DNA of 49,036 nt, taken from assembly GCA_019118345.1 (NCBI GenBank), contig DWZD01000044.1, positions 1 to 49,036 on the forward strand, in the 5' to 3' direction. Made by a program: the position numbers and the translations under genes. This DNA comes from Candidatus Desulfovibrio intestinavium (GTDB taxonomy: Bacteria > Desulfobacterota > Desulfovibrionia > Desulfovibrionales > Desulfovibrionaceae). The notes below the pieces were generated by a model that ran no database searches, had not been told where the DNA came from, and worked only from the letters and a program-made list of their open reading frames with translations. Positions within the stretch are counted from its first letter, which is position 1, and each line of letters opens with the position of its first letter. Below, one piece after another: positions 25,553 to 33,708 of this stretch.

Positions 25553-26083
25553 GGCGCCTCAACAATGGCCCACAGGCCGGAAGGAAAGATGACGATACCG
25601 TTTCCGCCCGACGAGGGGCGTCCGCCGATGCATCACGCCGGGCCTCCGGCGACCGTCGTCAATACGGGGCAGGGCGTTCGGGCCGCCCGCAGCTGCCCCC
25701 CTGTGCGGGCCGCTTCCGATGTCATCGAAAGTGGCCCGCCTACCAGCCGTTAGCGGCATACGGTCTGGTCAGGAGGGAGATGTTGTCGGGTATTCTCATG
25801 GCACGGGCAGCCGAGGACCTCGCCCGCTTCGGGCCATCCGCCGCCCGCCGTCATCCCCGTCATCAGCAGACGCTCATTGCCCTGCGCCGGAACCGCCGCG
25901 CCGCGCCGTGGCGGCAGCACCCGATTCCGGCCGTTTCGGGCATGGGCCGGAACGTGCACCCTTTCGTCCCGCGACGCCACGCCGCGTTCCGGCGGCAAGG
26001 ATCAGCCCGCTGGACGCCGCTTGTTGCGCGGCTGGGAAAGGATGACGACATGTCCATGCGAAATGGGAGGTTCAGGGTTGGTG
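25553..26083 (-). other. ~530-base gene-free stretch upstream of the polysaccharide operon
   Basis: No coding sequence is supported. It must contain the operon promoter; the only hint on the minus strand is a TTGACG near 25657-25662 without a good -10 box. I see no repeats or RNA structure. Confidence 0.4.
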
Positions 26084-26114
26084 AAAACCGGCCCCGCCCT
26101 GCGGCGGGGCCGGT
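26084..26114 (-). terminator. Terminator of the S-layer-like gene
   Basis: A perfect 12-bp stem (26087-26098 with 26103-26114) around a CTGC-type loop and a TTTT on the minus strand, 17 bases after the stop codon. Confidence 0.9.
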
Positions 26115-26130
26115 GGGAGTTAGAGGTTAG

Positions 26131-29100
26131 CTAGACCGACGTAACCGTAAAGTCTACGCCAGTAATGTTGCCTGTTGTATCACCAACCGTGACACCCATA
26201 AGGCAAACGGCACCGGATGCATTACCAAACGTAGCATTCGAGAACAGATAGGCGTTGTTGTTGTAAAATGCTACCTTGCCATCATCAGACACTGCTGTCA
26301 CATCAGCGGCGGTAATCGTGCTTCCCAAAAGCGCAGTAAGTGCGGTAGCGGCTCCCGCGGCATTAGTAAGAGTAGCGGCTGTAAAGTCTTCGATTTCATC
26401 TCCCTCGACAAAGCCAGTCACATTCACCACAGATTTGCCACCCGTAGCGACGGTGTAGCTAATCGTATCATCACCACCACCAAGGGTCACATCGGCGGTG
26501 TACAGATGGTCTGCAACAACGTCAGCCGCAATGTTAATCGTGTCATTGCCATCGCCGGCAATGATGGTATCCTTGATAGAAGCATTTGCCGCTTTGGCAT
26601 CGCCGCTGCCCGTAATTTCGCTCTCGGCGTAGTCTGCCAGCTTGCTGATATCAATGTTAACGCCAGTCGTCTTATTGGCTGCCGCAGTAATGGTGATGTT
26701 GTCCCCGGCGTCGCCACCCATGTCGCCGCTAACGGTGATGGTTTCCGTCGTGGCAGCGCCATTAATGGTCACGGTATCATCGTCGGCGCCGGTATCCAGC
26801 GTCGCCTTGATGGTCTTGCTGCCCGACGCAGCCAGGGTGACAGAGTCTTGCCCAAGTCCGCCGGTGAAGTCCAAGGTATTGGCCGTGATGCCGGTGAACT
26901 CATTGGCGGCCAATTCGGAACCATAGACATTGACGGTATTGCCCGAGATCGTCGAAGTAGTAGTGATGCCCTTCGTATGGTCGGAGATGTCAAAGGTAAC
27001 CGTGCTTTTTTCCGCTACGGAGGCGTCAATGTTGCCCACCGTCAAAGCGGCGGAACCATCGAGAATGACGGAGACGGCGGCGTTAGCGTTGACGTTTTCG
27101 CCTCCAACCGTAATGGTGCCGATATTCAAGCCTGTCTTGGCCAGATTGTCGGTGGCTTCCACGGTCACGTTGCCGGTGGCGCGAATGTTACCGATTGTGC
27201 TTTGTTCACCGAGGCGGGAGACCAGCACGCTCACGTCATCGCCGGTAATGGCGCCAACCGTCACATTGCCGGTCACATTGTCAAAGTCCAGCGTCACGTC
27301 GTCCTGCGTGACGACAGCGCCGAGAGTCAGACCGGCGGCCAGACCGTCAGCCGTCACATTGAGCCGGTAGGTATTCTTGTCACTGCCCAGAGCGGCGAAC
27401 GTCGCCGCGGATTCCTTGCCGCTGCCGGTGATGGTCAGGCTGCTCAGGGCGTCAAGGGTAGCGTTGCCGACGTTAAATGCACCGTCGTTCTGGGTGAGGC
27501 TCAGGCTTTCCACCTTGTTCAGCTTGCTGTCATCAAGCAGCGTCACGTCGGCTCCGGCGGTCACGGTCAGATCCGTGGCGGCGCTGGCGACAAGTTTGGC
27601 GTTGAAGCCCGCCAGTTCGTCGGAGATGCCTTCGTTGCCGGTCACATTGAGCTGCACGCTCTGGGCTTTGGCGAAGGTGAAAGCGCCATTCTCCAGCACA
27701 TTGGCGCCCACATTGATCACGGCGTCCGTGGCATTGGTCGCCTCGACGGTGCTCATGATGGTCTGGGTGGCGTCAGCGCCGGCAGCGGCTTCCACATTGA
27801 CGGTCAGCTGCACGGCATCGGTCAGGGTCGCATTGTTGGCGGTAGTGGCAAAATCAGTCGTGCCCAGCGAATTCACGGTAAAGGCCGAGGCATTGAGCTT
27901 GGCCAGCGTCACCGTACCGGCTCGCAGCGAAACGGCAGTGAAGTCCTGCGCGTTCTTGCCGGAGAGGGTCAGGTTGGAACCATTTTCAGCGCCGATGGTT
28001 TCAAAGCCGGAAACCGTGGGCTGCAGCGTGCCGTTAAAGCCGTTCAGCCAGAGGGTGTCGTTGCCCGCGCCGCCTTCCAGCGTGGCAACGGCACTCAGAC
28101 TCTTCACGGTGAAGGTATCATCGCCTTGGGTGCCGACAATGGATTTGATTTCATCAGCCCCGGTCAGGTCGGCAGTGACGTTGCCGGTGGCCGCGGAACC
28201 GTCAAAGGTTTCCAGCGCGGCATTGACTTCCGCAATGGTCAGCGCGCCGCTGCCGGTCATGGCGAGGCTGGTCGCGTCAACGTCAACAAGGTTGACGTAG
28301 TTGGGGCCGGAAGCGTTGATGGTCACGCTTTCCAGGCCGGAGGTCGTTTTGACGTTCACGGAGGTCGGATCGCCGTCGGCAGCGGGAGCAGTACCCACAT
28401 TGGTCAGGCCGAGGGTCAGGCTGTCTTCCGTGCCGGACAGCGCGTCAGAAGCAAACTGCACGGAGGTGGTGCCGGATTTCAGGCCGTCCACATTGACGGT
28501 GATGCCAGCGGCAGACAGATCCTTGAGGTTGATGGCGCCGATGCCGGAATCACCCGCCTTGAGGGTGTAGGTGGTCGCGCCTTCGATGCCCTTGGCGGAG
28601 AAGGTGCGGCCAATGGAACCGTTGTTGATCAGTTCCACATTTTCCACATTGGTCATGCCGCCGGTGGTGTCGGGATTGTCGGTGACGGTGAAGCCGTTGA
28701 AGTTGCCGTTCATGGTCACGCGCAGGGTGTCGTTGCCGTCGCCGCCGTCAATGAGGTCGTTCTCATTGAGGGTTTTTTCGGCGCTGAGGGCGGAGGCCAC
28801 GCCGCCGATGACGTGATCGCCCGCGCCGAGGTTCAGCACGTCGCGATCAACGGTCAGCTCGTTGGTGACGGGGGTTTCCGGATCGACCGGCGCAACGGGG
28901 GTGTAGGTGAGGGCTTCGCTGACGCCATAGAGCATGTAGTGCTCGATGGGGTTCAGGCCGGCGGCCTGGAAGGCATCGACAACCTGATCCACGCTTTCCC
29001 AACCGGCATCGGGTTGCGCGCTCTGCAGCTGGGCCAGCTTGGCGGACAGATAGGCATTGTTGTCAAAGAGGCTGGAAGGAGAAATGCCTTCGTCCTGGCC

Positions 29101-29442
29101 GTACAGCGTGTAGTGATCCCAAGCGGAAAGGCCGGCATCCTTGAAGGCCTGTTCCAGTTTTGTCATGTCCCAGCCGGCGGCAGGCTCGGCGGACTGCAGC
29201 TGGGCCAGCTTGTTGGCCATGTACTCGCTCACCACGAAGTAGGGCGAGGGGCTGACGTTTTCGGCATTGCCCCAGTCCACGAAGTGCTGGTACATGCCGT
29301 CGGCATCATTGCTGTAGCCGGCGGCGGTGAAGGCGGCCTGCAGGGACTCGCTCGTCCAGCCGGCTTCGGGATCGGCAGACTGCAACTGGGCCAATTTGTT
29401 GGCGACATAGGTCGCATAGTTGAACCATGCGGGTGCGGACAT
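26131..29442 (-). CDS. RTX / S-layer-like type I secreted surface protein
   Basis: 1,103 residues from the ATG at 29442, which has GGAGG upstream; a start four codons earlier would bury the ribosome site. There is no signal peptide. Residues 8-180 hold three copies of a ~57-residue unit, each with KLAQLQSA then AGW and, in two copies, a HYxLYG motif. The rest is a Thr/Ala/Asn/Gly-rich acidic beta chain with scattered RTX calcium-binding motifs, such as GGDGNDTL (233-240), GAGNDTLWL and GDGNDTINI (about 963). It ends in a hydrophobic DFTVTSV, like type I secretion signals. Composition, size and C-terminal RTX resemble Caulobacter RsaA. The divergent secretion operon at 30572 is the probable exporter, and the adjoining polysaccharide locus could supply the LPS anchor. 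Expression may be controlled by the recombinase cassette immediately upstream. Confidence 0.85.
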   Translation of the reverse strand: MSAPAWFNYATYVANKLAQLQSADPEAGWTSESLQAAFTAAGYSNDADGMYQHFVDWGNAENVSPSPYFVVSEYMANKLAQLQSAEPAAGWDMTKLEQAFKDAGLSAWDHYTLYGQDEGISPSSLFDNNAYLSAKLAQLQSAQPDAGWESVDQVVDAFQAAGLNPIEHYMLYGVSEALTYTPVAPVDPETPVTNELTVDRDVLNLGAGDHVIGGVASALSAEKTLNENDLIDGGDGNDTLRVTMNGNFNGFTVTDNPDTTGGMTNVENVELINNGSIGRTFSAKGIEGATTYTLKAGDSGIGAINLKDLSAAGITVNVDGLKSGTTSVQFASDALSGTEDSLTLGLTNVGTAPAADGDPTSVNVKTTSGLESVTINASGPNYVNLVDVDATSLAMTGSGALTIAEVNAALETFDGSAATGNVTADLTGADEIKSIVGTQGDDTFTVKSLSAVATLEGGAGNDTLWLNGFNGTLQPTVSGFETIGAENGSNLTLSGKNAQDFTAVSLRAGTVTLAKLNASAFTVNSLGTTDFATTANNATLTDAVQLTVNVEAAAGADATQTIMSTVEATNATDAVINVGANVLENGAFTFAKAQSVQLNVTGNEGISDELAGFNAKLVASAATDLTVTAGADVTLLDDSKLNKVESLSLTQNDGAFNVGNATLDALSSLTITGSGKESAATFAALGSDKNTYRLNVTADGLAAGLTLGAVVTQDDVTLDFDNVTGNVTVGAITGDDVSVLVSRLGEQSTIGNIRATGNVTVEATDNLAKTGLNIGTITVGGENVNANAAVSVILDGSAALTVGNIDASVAEKSTVTFDISDHTKGITTTSTISGNTVNVYGSELAANEFTGITANTLDFTGGLGQDSVTLAASGSKTIKATLDTGADDDTVTINGAATTETITVSGDMGGDAGDNITITAAANKTTGVNIDISKLADYAESEITGSGDAKAANASIKDTIIAGDGNDTINIAADVVADHLYTADVTLGGGDDTISYTVATGGKSVVNVTGFVEGDEIEDFTAATLTNAAGAATALTALLGSTITAADVTAVSDDGKVAFYNNNAYLFSNATFGNASGAVCLMGVTVGDTTGNITGVDFTVTSV

Positions 29443-29471
29443 GATATCCTCCATAAAAAAATTGAGATTGT

Positions 29472-29490
29472 CAGGATAGTGCGTATCCTG
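29472..29490 (-). promoter_or_regulatory. Hairpin in the 5' leader of the S-layer-like mRNA
   Basis: CAGGATA pairs with TATCCTG around five bases, 30 bases before the start codon. A leader stem-loop of this sort could stabilise a highly expressed messenger; this is inference. Confidence 0.4.
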
Positions 29491-29517
29491 CTACGCTTCT
29501 CTTGAATCCTCCCACTT

Positions 29518-29537
29518 GGGTACACCCAAATGCGACA
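29518..29537 (+). repeat. Left inverted repeat of the recombinase cassette
   Basis: GGGTACACCCAAATGCGACA; its exact reverse complement is at 30312-30331. Identity stops at both edges. Confidence 0.95.
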
Positions 29538-29662
29538 CCCTTTCCGCCAACCTGAAATTGCCCGGCACTGTTGGGAATGGCGCGTCGCGGATTTCCGGGC
29601 GTATCGCCTCCGGGAGGGGAGATGCGGACTGCGCAGCAGAGTGCGGCTTGAGGAGTTTACAG

Positions 29663-30268
29663 ATGGATATCGGCTATGTTCGCGTCAGCAGCTGTGGACA
29701 GCACACGGAACGGCAGCTGGAGGGCGTGCGCCTCGACAAGGTTTTTCTCGACACCGTAAGCGGCCGCGACACCAACCGGCCCGAGCTTCAGGAGTGCCTG
29801 GCGGAACTGCGGCAGGGGGATACCCTGCATGTGCACAGCATCGACAGACTGACGCGCAATCTGCGGGATTTGTTGCATCTGCTTGAGGATATGGCAGACA
29901 GGGGGGTGACCGTGCGTTTTCACAAGGAACGGCTCATTTTCACCAATGACGCCTCGCCCTTCCAGCGGCTGCATCTGCAGATCATTGGCGCTGTGGCGGA
30001 ATTTGAACGGGCCTTCATCCGGGAACGGCAACGGGAGGGCATTGCCATCGCCCGCACCAAGGGCAAATACAAGGGCCGCAAGCCGCGCCTGACCACGGAG
30101 CAGATACGGGATATCTGCCGCCGCAAGCGCATGAAGGAACCGGTGGCCCGCATCGCCCGCACCTTTGGCATGTCCCGCCAGTCCATTTACCGCATCCTGA
30201 AGCAATCGCCCGAGGGGCGGGCATCCCCGGCGCACCAGCTTCCGTCCGAAGACGAAAAAAATATTTGA
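29663..30268 (+). CDS. Serine recombinase of the resolvase/invertase family
   Basis: 201 residues from the ATG at 29663, with GAGGAG eight bases upstream. The catalytic domain shows GYVRVSSCGQ with the nucleophile Ser9, then SIDRLTRNLRDLL and FERAFIRERQREGI, which carry the active-site Arg residues and the dimer helix. A short Lys/Arg hinge (KGKYKGRKPRL) and a C-terminal helix-turn-helix (VARIARTFGMSRQSIYRIL) complete a small Tn3-resolvase / Hin-type enzyme. Length fits both resolvases and invertases. It lies inside 20-bp inverted repeats that contain plausible crossover cores, which favours an invertase role. No Fis-type enhancer was recognised. The stop codon lies inside the -35 box of the outward promoter. 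Confidence 0.93.
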   Translation: MDIGYVRVSSCGQHTERQLEGVRLDKVFLDTVSGRDTNRPELQECLAELRQGDTLHVHSIDRLTRNLRDLLHLLEDMADRGVTVRFHKERLIFTNDASPFQRLHLQIIGAVAEFERAFIRERQREGIAIARTKGKYKGRKPRLTTEQIRDICRRKRMKEPVARIARTFGMSRQSIYRILKQSPEGRASPAHQLPSEDEKNI

Positions 30269-30293
30269 CAAGAAAAGAAGGATTGGCTACAGA
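30265..30293 (+). promoter_or_regulatory. Outward-facing promoter inside the invertible segment
   Basis: Perfect TTGACA (30265-30270), a 17-base spacer and TACAGA (30288-30293). As sequenced it fires rightward through the right repeat toward the secretion operon. After inversion it would lie at about 29556-29584 on the minus strand, starting a transcript with a leader of roughly 105 bases for the S-layer-like gene. Confidence 0.6.
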
Positions 30294-30311
30294 GTAGGTG
30301 TCTCTTGGGAC

Positions 30312-30331
30312 TGTCGCATTTGGGTGTACCC
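30312..30331 (-). repeat. Right inverted repeat of the recombinase cassette
   Basis: Exact reverse complement of 29518-29537. Confidence 0.95.
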
Positions 30332-30347
30332 CTTTTTGTCAGTCCGG

Positions 30348-30375
30348 CATGCCGCAAAACGGGAGGCGGCATGCA
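30348..30375. other. Perfect 9-bp hairpin outside the right repeat
   Basis: GCATGCCGC pairs with GCGGCATGC around ten bases. There is no T tract directly after it on the plus strand, so termination is uncertain; it could be an operator or attenuate transcription leaving the invertible segment. Confidence 0.45.
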
Positions 30376-30471
30376 TTGCGGCGAAAGCAGCATGGATTTC
30401 GCGGCAAATGTCAACATAGCTTTTTTTTCACTGATGGCAATGTCTTCAGGTCTTTTTTTGCGTCCTTGATC

Positions 30472-30501
30472 TGGACAATCCCCCGCAGGGTCTTATATAG
30501 T
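30472..30501 (+). promoter_or_regulatory. Promoter of the type I secretion operon
   Basis: TGGACA (30472-30477) with TATATA after 16 bases (30494-30499) or TATAGT after 18 (30496-30501), in an AT-rich pocket 70 bases before the ABC exporter start. It lies outside the invertible segment, so the operon should have basal expression in both orientations. Confidence 0.5.
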
Positions 30502-30571
30502 CGCCGATGTTTCACCCGAACCGGCGTTTCCCGTTCGTTTCGCCGTGGCGAACAGCCAGACAAGAGACCCC

Positions 30572-32332
30572 ATGCACGAATTTCTGCTCGCCTGCCGACG
30601 CTTCTTCGGCTATGCCTTCTTCTTCAGCCTGTTCATCAATATCCTGCAACTCACCTTCTCCATCTATATGTTGCAGGTCTACGACAAGGTGCTCACCAGC
30701 TACAATCTCTCGACGCTCGCGGTCATTACCCTGGCCGCGGTGATCTGTCTGGTGGTCATGGCCCTGCTGGAGTGGATTCGCTCCCGCCTGCTTGTCCGGG
30801 CGGGCATCGCCTTTGACGACATGCTGGGCGAGAGCGTCCTCTACCGTTCCCTGATGGCCGCCGCCGCGCCCGAGGGCGCGCGGAGCGAGCAGGGCAGCCC
30901 GCGTGACGTGCAGACCCTGCGCAACTTTCTGGGCGGCAGCGCGGTTTTTGCCTTTTTTGACGTGCCGTGGATGCCCATCTATCTTCTCCTGATTTTCATC
31001 CTGCACCCCCTGCTCGGCGGGGTGGCCGTGGTGGGGGGCATCCTTGTGTTCATATTGGGCGTCGGTACGGAGCGCCTGACCCGCAAACGGCTGGAAACGG
31101 CGACAAAGCTGAATCTTCATGCCGCCCGCTTCAACGAGGCCACCCTGCGCAATGCCAGCATCGTGCGGGCCATGGGCATGGTGGGCAACATCACCAGGCG
31201 CTGGCGCAAGATCAATGATGCCATCATTCGCCTGCAGACCCGCGCCAGCCGCGCGGCGGGCCTTATTCATTCCGTCAGCAAGGCCCTGCGGGTCGGCCTG
31301 CAGGTCGCCATTTACGCGGTGGGGGCCTATCTGACCGTGCAGCATCAGACGACGGCCGGGGTGATGATTGCGGCTTCCATCATCATGGGGCGGGCGCTGG
31401 CTCCCATTGATCAGGCCATGGCCACCTACCGGCAGTCCCTTGATGCCCTTGCCGCCTACAAGCGCCTGAACGCCACCCTTGCCGAACCCATCATGCCCAA
31501 CAATATGCATCTGCCTGAGCCGCGCGGCGAAATAGCGGTGGAGAACCTCTTTTTTGCGGTGGGACAGCGGCAGGTCATCCGGGGCATGAGTTTCCGCATG
31601 CAGGCCGGGCAGGCGCTGGCCATCATCGGCCCCAGCGCGGCCGGCAAGTCCACCTTCTGCAAGCTGCTGCTCAACATCTGGCAGCCCACGGCCGGCAAGG
31701 TGCGCATTGACGGGGCGGACATCGCCAACTGGGATTCGGAGCGGCTCGGCCCCTTCATCGGCTATCTGCCGCAGGATGTGGAGCTTTTTGCCGGTACCGT
31801 GGCCGAAAATATCGCCCGCATGGGCGAGGTGGACTCGCAGGCCGTCATCGAGGCCGCACAGCAGGCGGGCGTCCACCATATGATCCTGCGCCTGCCGCGC
31901 GGCTACGATACCCAGATCGGCGAACTCGGGGGGGCCCTTTCCGGCGGGCAGCGGCAGCGCATCGGCCTTGCCCGCGCCCTGTACGGCAAACCGCGCCTTG
32001 TGGTGCTGGACGAACCCAATTCCAACCTTGACGAGGAGGGCGAAGCCTCGCTGCGCCTCGCCATCCGGAATCTCAAGCAGCTGGGAAGCACGGTGGTGCT
32101 CGTGACGCACCGGCCGGACATCCTTTCCCTTGTCGATAATATTCTCGTCATGCAGGAAGGTCGCATAGCCCTGTGCGGCAGTCGCCAGAAGGTCTTGCAG
32201 CAGCTGGCGCAGGCCGGCGGTCAGGCCAATGCCGCCCGGCAAACCGCCGTCCCCGGCGGCAATGGCGGGCGCGCAGCCGTTCCGCCGCCTCCGCCCGCCG
32301 CGGACACGGACGGGGAGGTGTGTCATGGCTAG
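30572..32332 (+). CDS. Type I secretion ABC exporter, PrtD type
   Basis: 586 residues from the ATG at 30572, preceded by AAGAGA; a GTG 27 bases upstream is possible. The N-terminal half has six membrane helices of the exporter class without a peptidase (C39) domain, as in PrtD, HasD and RsaD. The ATPase has Walker A GPSAAGKST (353-361, Ala where most have a second Gly pattern), Q-loop YLPQD, signature LSGGQRQR, Walker B VVLDEPNSNLD and His513. It would energise export of the RTX/S-layer-like protein. The last ~45 residues are a Pro/Ala/Gly tail. It overlaps the adaptor gene by eight bases. Confidence 0.93.
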   Translation: MHEFLLACRRFFGYAFFFSLFINILQLTFSIYMLQVYDKVLTSYNLSTLAVITLAAVICLVVMALLEWIRSRLLVRAGIAFDDMLGESVLYRSLMAAAAPEGARSEQGSPRDVQTLRNFLGGSAVFAFFDVPWMPIYLLLIFILHPLLGGVAVVGGILVFILGVGTERLTRKRLETATKLNLHAARFNEATLRNASIVRAMGMVGNITRRWRKINDAIIRLQTRASRAAGLIHSVSKALRVGLQVAIYAVGAYLTVQHQTTAGVMIAASIIMGRALAPIDQAMATYRQSLDALAAYKRLNATLAEPIMPNNMHLPEPRGEIAVENLFFAVGQRQVIRGMSFRMQAGQALAIIGPSAAGKSTFCKLLLNIWQPTAGKVRIDGADIANWDSERLGPFIGYLPQDVELFAGTVAENIARMGEVDSQAVIEAAQQAGVHHMILRLPRGYDTQIGELGGALSGGQRQRIGLARALYGKPRLVVLDEPNSNLDEEGEASLRLAIRNLKQLGSTVVLVTHRPDILSLVDNILVMQEGRIALCGSRQKVLQQLAQAGGQANAARQTAVPGGNGGRAAVPPPPPAADTDGEVCHG

Positions 32333-33707
32333 AAAGTTTGTCGAAAAGGCGCTTCGCTTCCTGGAAACCACGGCCATCCGGCCCATCTCCGACGCGGTTG
32401 CCCGCGAAAGCAAGGGCAACGAGGTGGAAGATCCCAACCGCATCATCCGGCAGGGGCTGTGCATCATCCTGCTCTTTTTCGGCGGCCTGGGGCTGTGGGC
32501 CGTTTTCGGGCACATCAGCGGCGCGGTCGTCGCCCCCGGCAAGATCAAGATCGAGTCCGAACGCAAGACCGTCCAGCACCTCGAGGGCGGCATCGTGGAG
32601 GATATCCTTGTGCGGGAAGGCGAGTCCGTCCGTCTCGGGCAGCCGCTCATCACCCTGCAATCCGTGCAGGTGGACGCCTCCACCGCCATGCTGCAGCAGC
32701 AGCTGGTGGCGCAGCTGGCGGCGCTGGAGCGCGCCGCCGTGGAAAAGGTGCTCGGCCCGTCCCTCGTCTGGTCGGACGAGCTGCGGAACATGGCCGAAAA
32801 CATGCGTTGCGAAGATGTGCTGGACAACGAGAGCAGGATTTTCGAGAGCCGCCGCGATGCCCTGCGCGGGCAACTCTCCCTGATCGAGACGCAAATCGCC
32901 CAGCTTGACGCACAGGTGGCGGGTTTTCAGGATCAGATTACCGCCGAAAACAAGATTATTGCCACCCTGCGGGAAGAACTGAACGCCAAGCGCGAGCTTT
33001 TCCGGCAGCGCTATCTGGAAAAGTCCCAGATTCTGGAACTGGAACGCAACCTCGCCACCCACGAGGGCAGCCGCGGCCAGTTGCGGCAGTCCGTGGCCGA
33101 GGCCCGCCAGCGGGCCACGGAACTCAAATTGCGCATGGAGGATTTGCGCAATCAGTTTGTGGCCACGGCCACGGCCGACCTTGGCAAGCTCCAGAACGAC
33201 ATCACCCAGACCCGTGAGCGCCTGCGTCCGCTCAAGGATGCCAAGAACCGCCTGCAGGTGGTCGCGCCGGTGGCGGGCAAGGTTGTGGATCTCAAGGTGC
33301 ATTCGCGCGGCGGGGTGGTCAAGCCCGGCGAGCCGCTCATGGATATCGTGCCGGAAAACACCCCCCTCATCGTGGAAACCCAGGTGCCGGTCAACAAGAT
33401 CACCGAGGTCTACATGGGGCAGGATGCGCTGGTGCAGCTTGATGCCTTTGATACGCGCCTTGTGCCGCACATCCCGGCGCACGTCACCTATGTTTCCGCC
33501 GACAGGCTGGAGCAGCAGACCCCCGGCGGGGCCATGCCCTATTACCTCTGCCATGTGGAAATCGATCCGGCGGCGCTCGAGAAGGAAAACGCCTATCTCT
33601 CGCCGGGCATGCCCGTGACGGTATTCATTACCACCAAGCAGCGAAGCGTCCTCTTCTACATCATGGAGCCGCTGCTCAAAAGCTGGGAACGCGCCCTGCG
33701 GGACTGA
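32325..33707 (+). CDS. Type I secretion membrane-fusion adaptor, HlyD/PrtE type
   Basis: 460 residues after GGAGG; begins inside the exporter gene. One membrane helix near residues 45-65 (IILLFFGGLGLWAVFG), then SGAVVAPGKIKIESERKTVQHLEGG, the lipoyl-like strand signature of the family, a long coiled coil (~125-290), and a closing beta-barrel with VVAPVAGKVVDLKVHSRGG. It bridges the ABC exporter to the outer-membrane channel. Confidence 0.93.
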   Translation: MARKFVEKALRFLETTAIRPISDAVARESKGNEVEDPNRIIRQGLCIILLFFGGLGLWAVFGHISGAVVAPGKIKIESERKTVQHLEGGIVEDILVREGESVRLGQPLITLQSVQVDASTAMLQQQLVAQLAALERAAVEKVLGPSLVWSDELRNMAENMRCEDVLDNESRIFESRRDALRGQLSLIETQIAQLDAQVAGFQDQITAENKIIATLREELNAKRELFRQRYLEKSQILELERNLATHEGSRGQLRQSVAEARQRATELKLRMEDLRNQFVATATADLGKLQNDITQTRERLRPLKDAKNRLQVVAPVAGKVVDLKVHSRGGVVKPGEPLMDIVPENTPLIVETQVPVNKITEVYMGQDALVQLDAFDTRLVPHIPAHVTYVSADRLEQQTPGGAMPYYLCHVEIDPAALEKENAYLSPGMPVTVFITTKQRSVLFYIMEPLLKSWERALRD

Positions 33708-33708
33708 C

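Larger units (their letters stand above)
29516..30331. other. Putative invertible DNA segment carrying its own serine recombinase
   Basis: Bounded by 20-bp perfect inverted repeats. Left crossover: TTGGGT-AC-ACCCAA at 29516-29529; right crossover: TTGGGT-GT-ACCC at 30320-30331. The 2-bp core is asymmetric and opposed, and lies within palindromic arms, as serine recombinases require, so recombination would invert the ~804 bp between the cores (29522-30327). The segment holds one recombinase gene (29663-30268) and an outward promoter (30265-30293). It separates the minus-strand S-layer-like gene from the plus-strand secretion operon. I saw no target-site duplication outside the repeats, which weakens the alternative of a transposable element. 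Confidence 0.6.

Noticed and set aside
26506..29505. A ~1,000-codon open frame antisense to the S-layer-like gene
   Set aside because: It mirrors codon bias of the real gene (Thr/Ala/Val-rich on the opposite strand) and has no domain or ribosome site.
29663..30268. Reading the recombinase as a transposon resolvase
   Set aside because: No transposase, 38-bp Tn3-type ends or target duplication is visible, and the flanking cores are opposed, which suits inversion rather than resolution. Not fully excluded.
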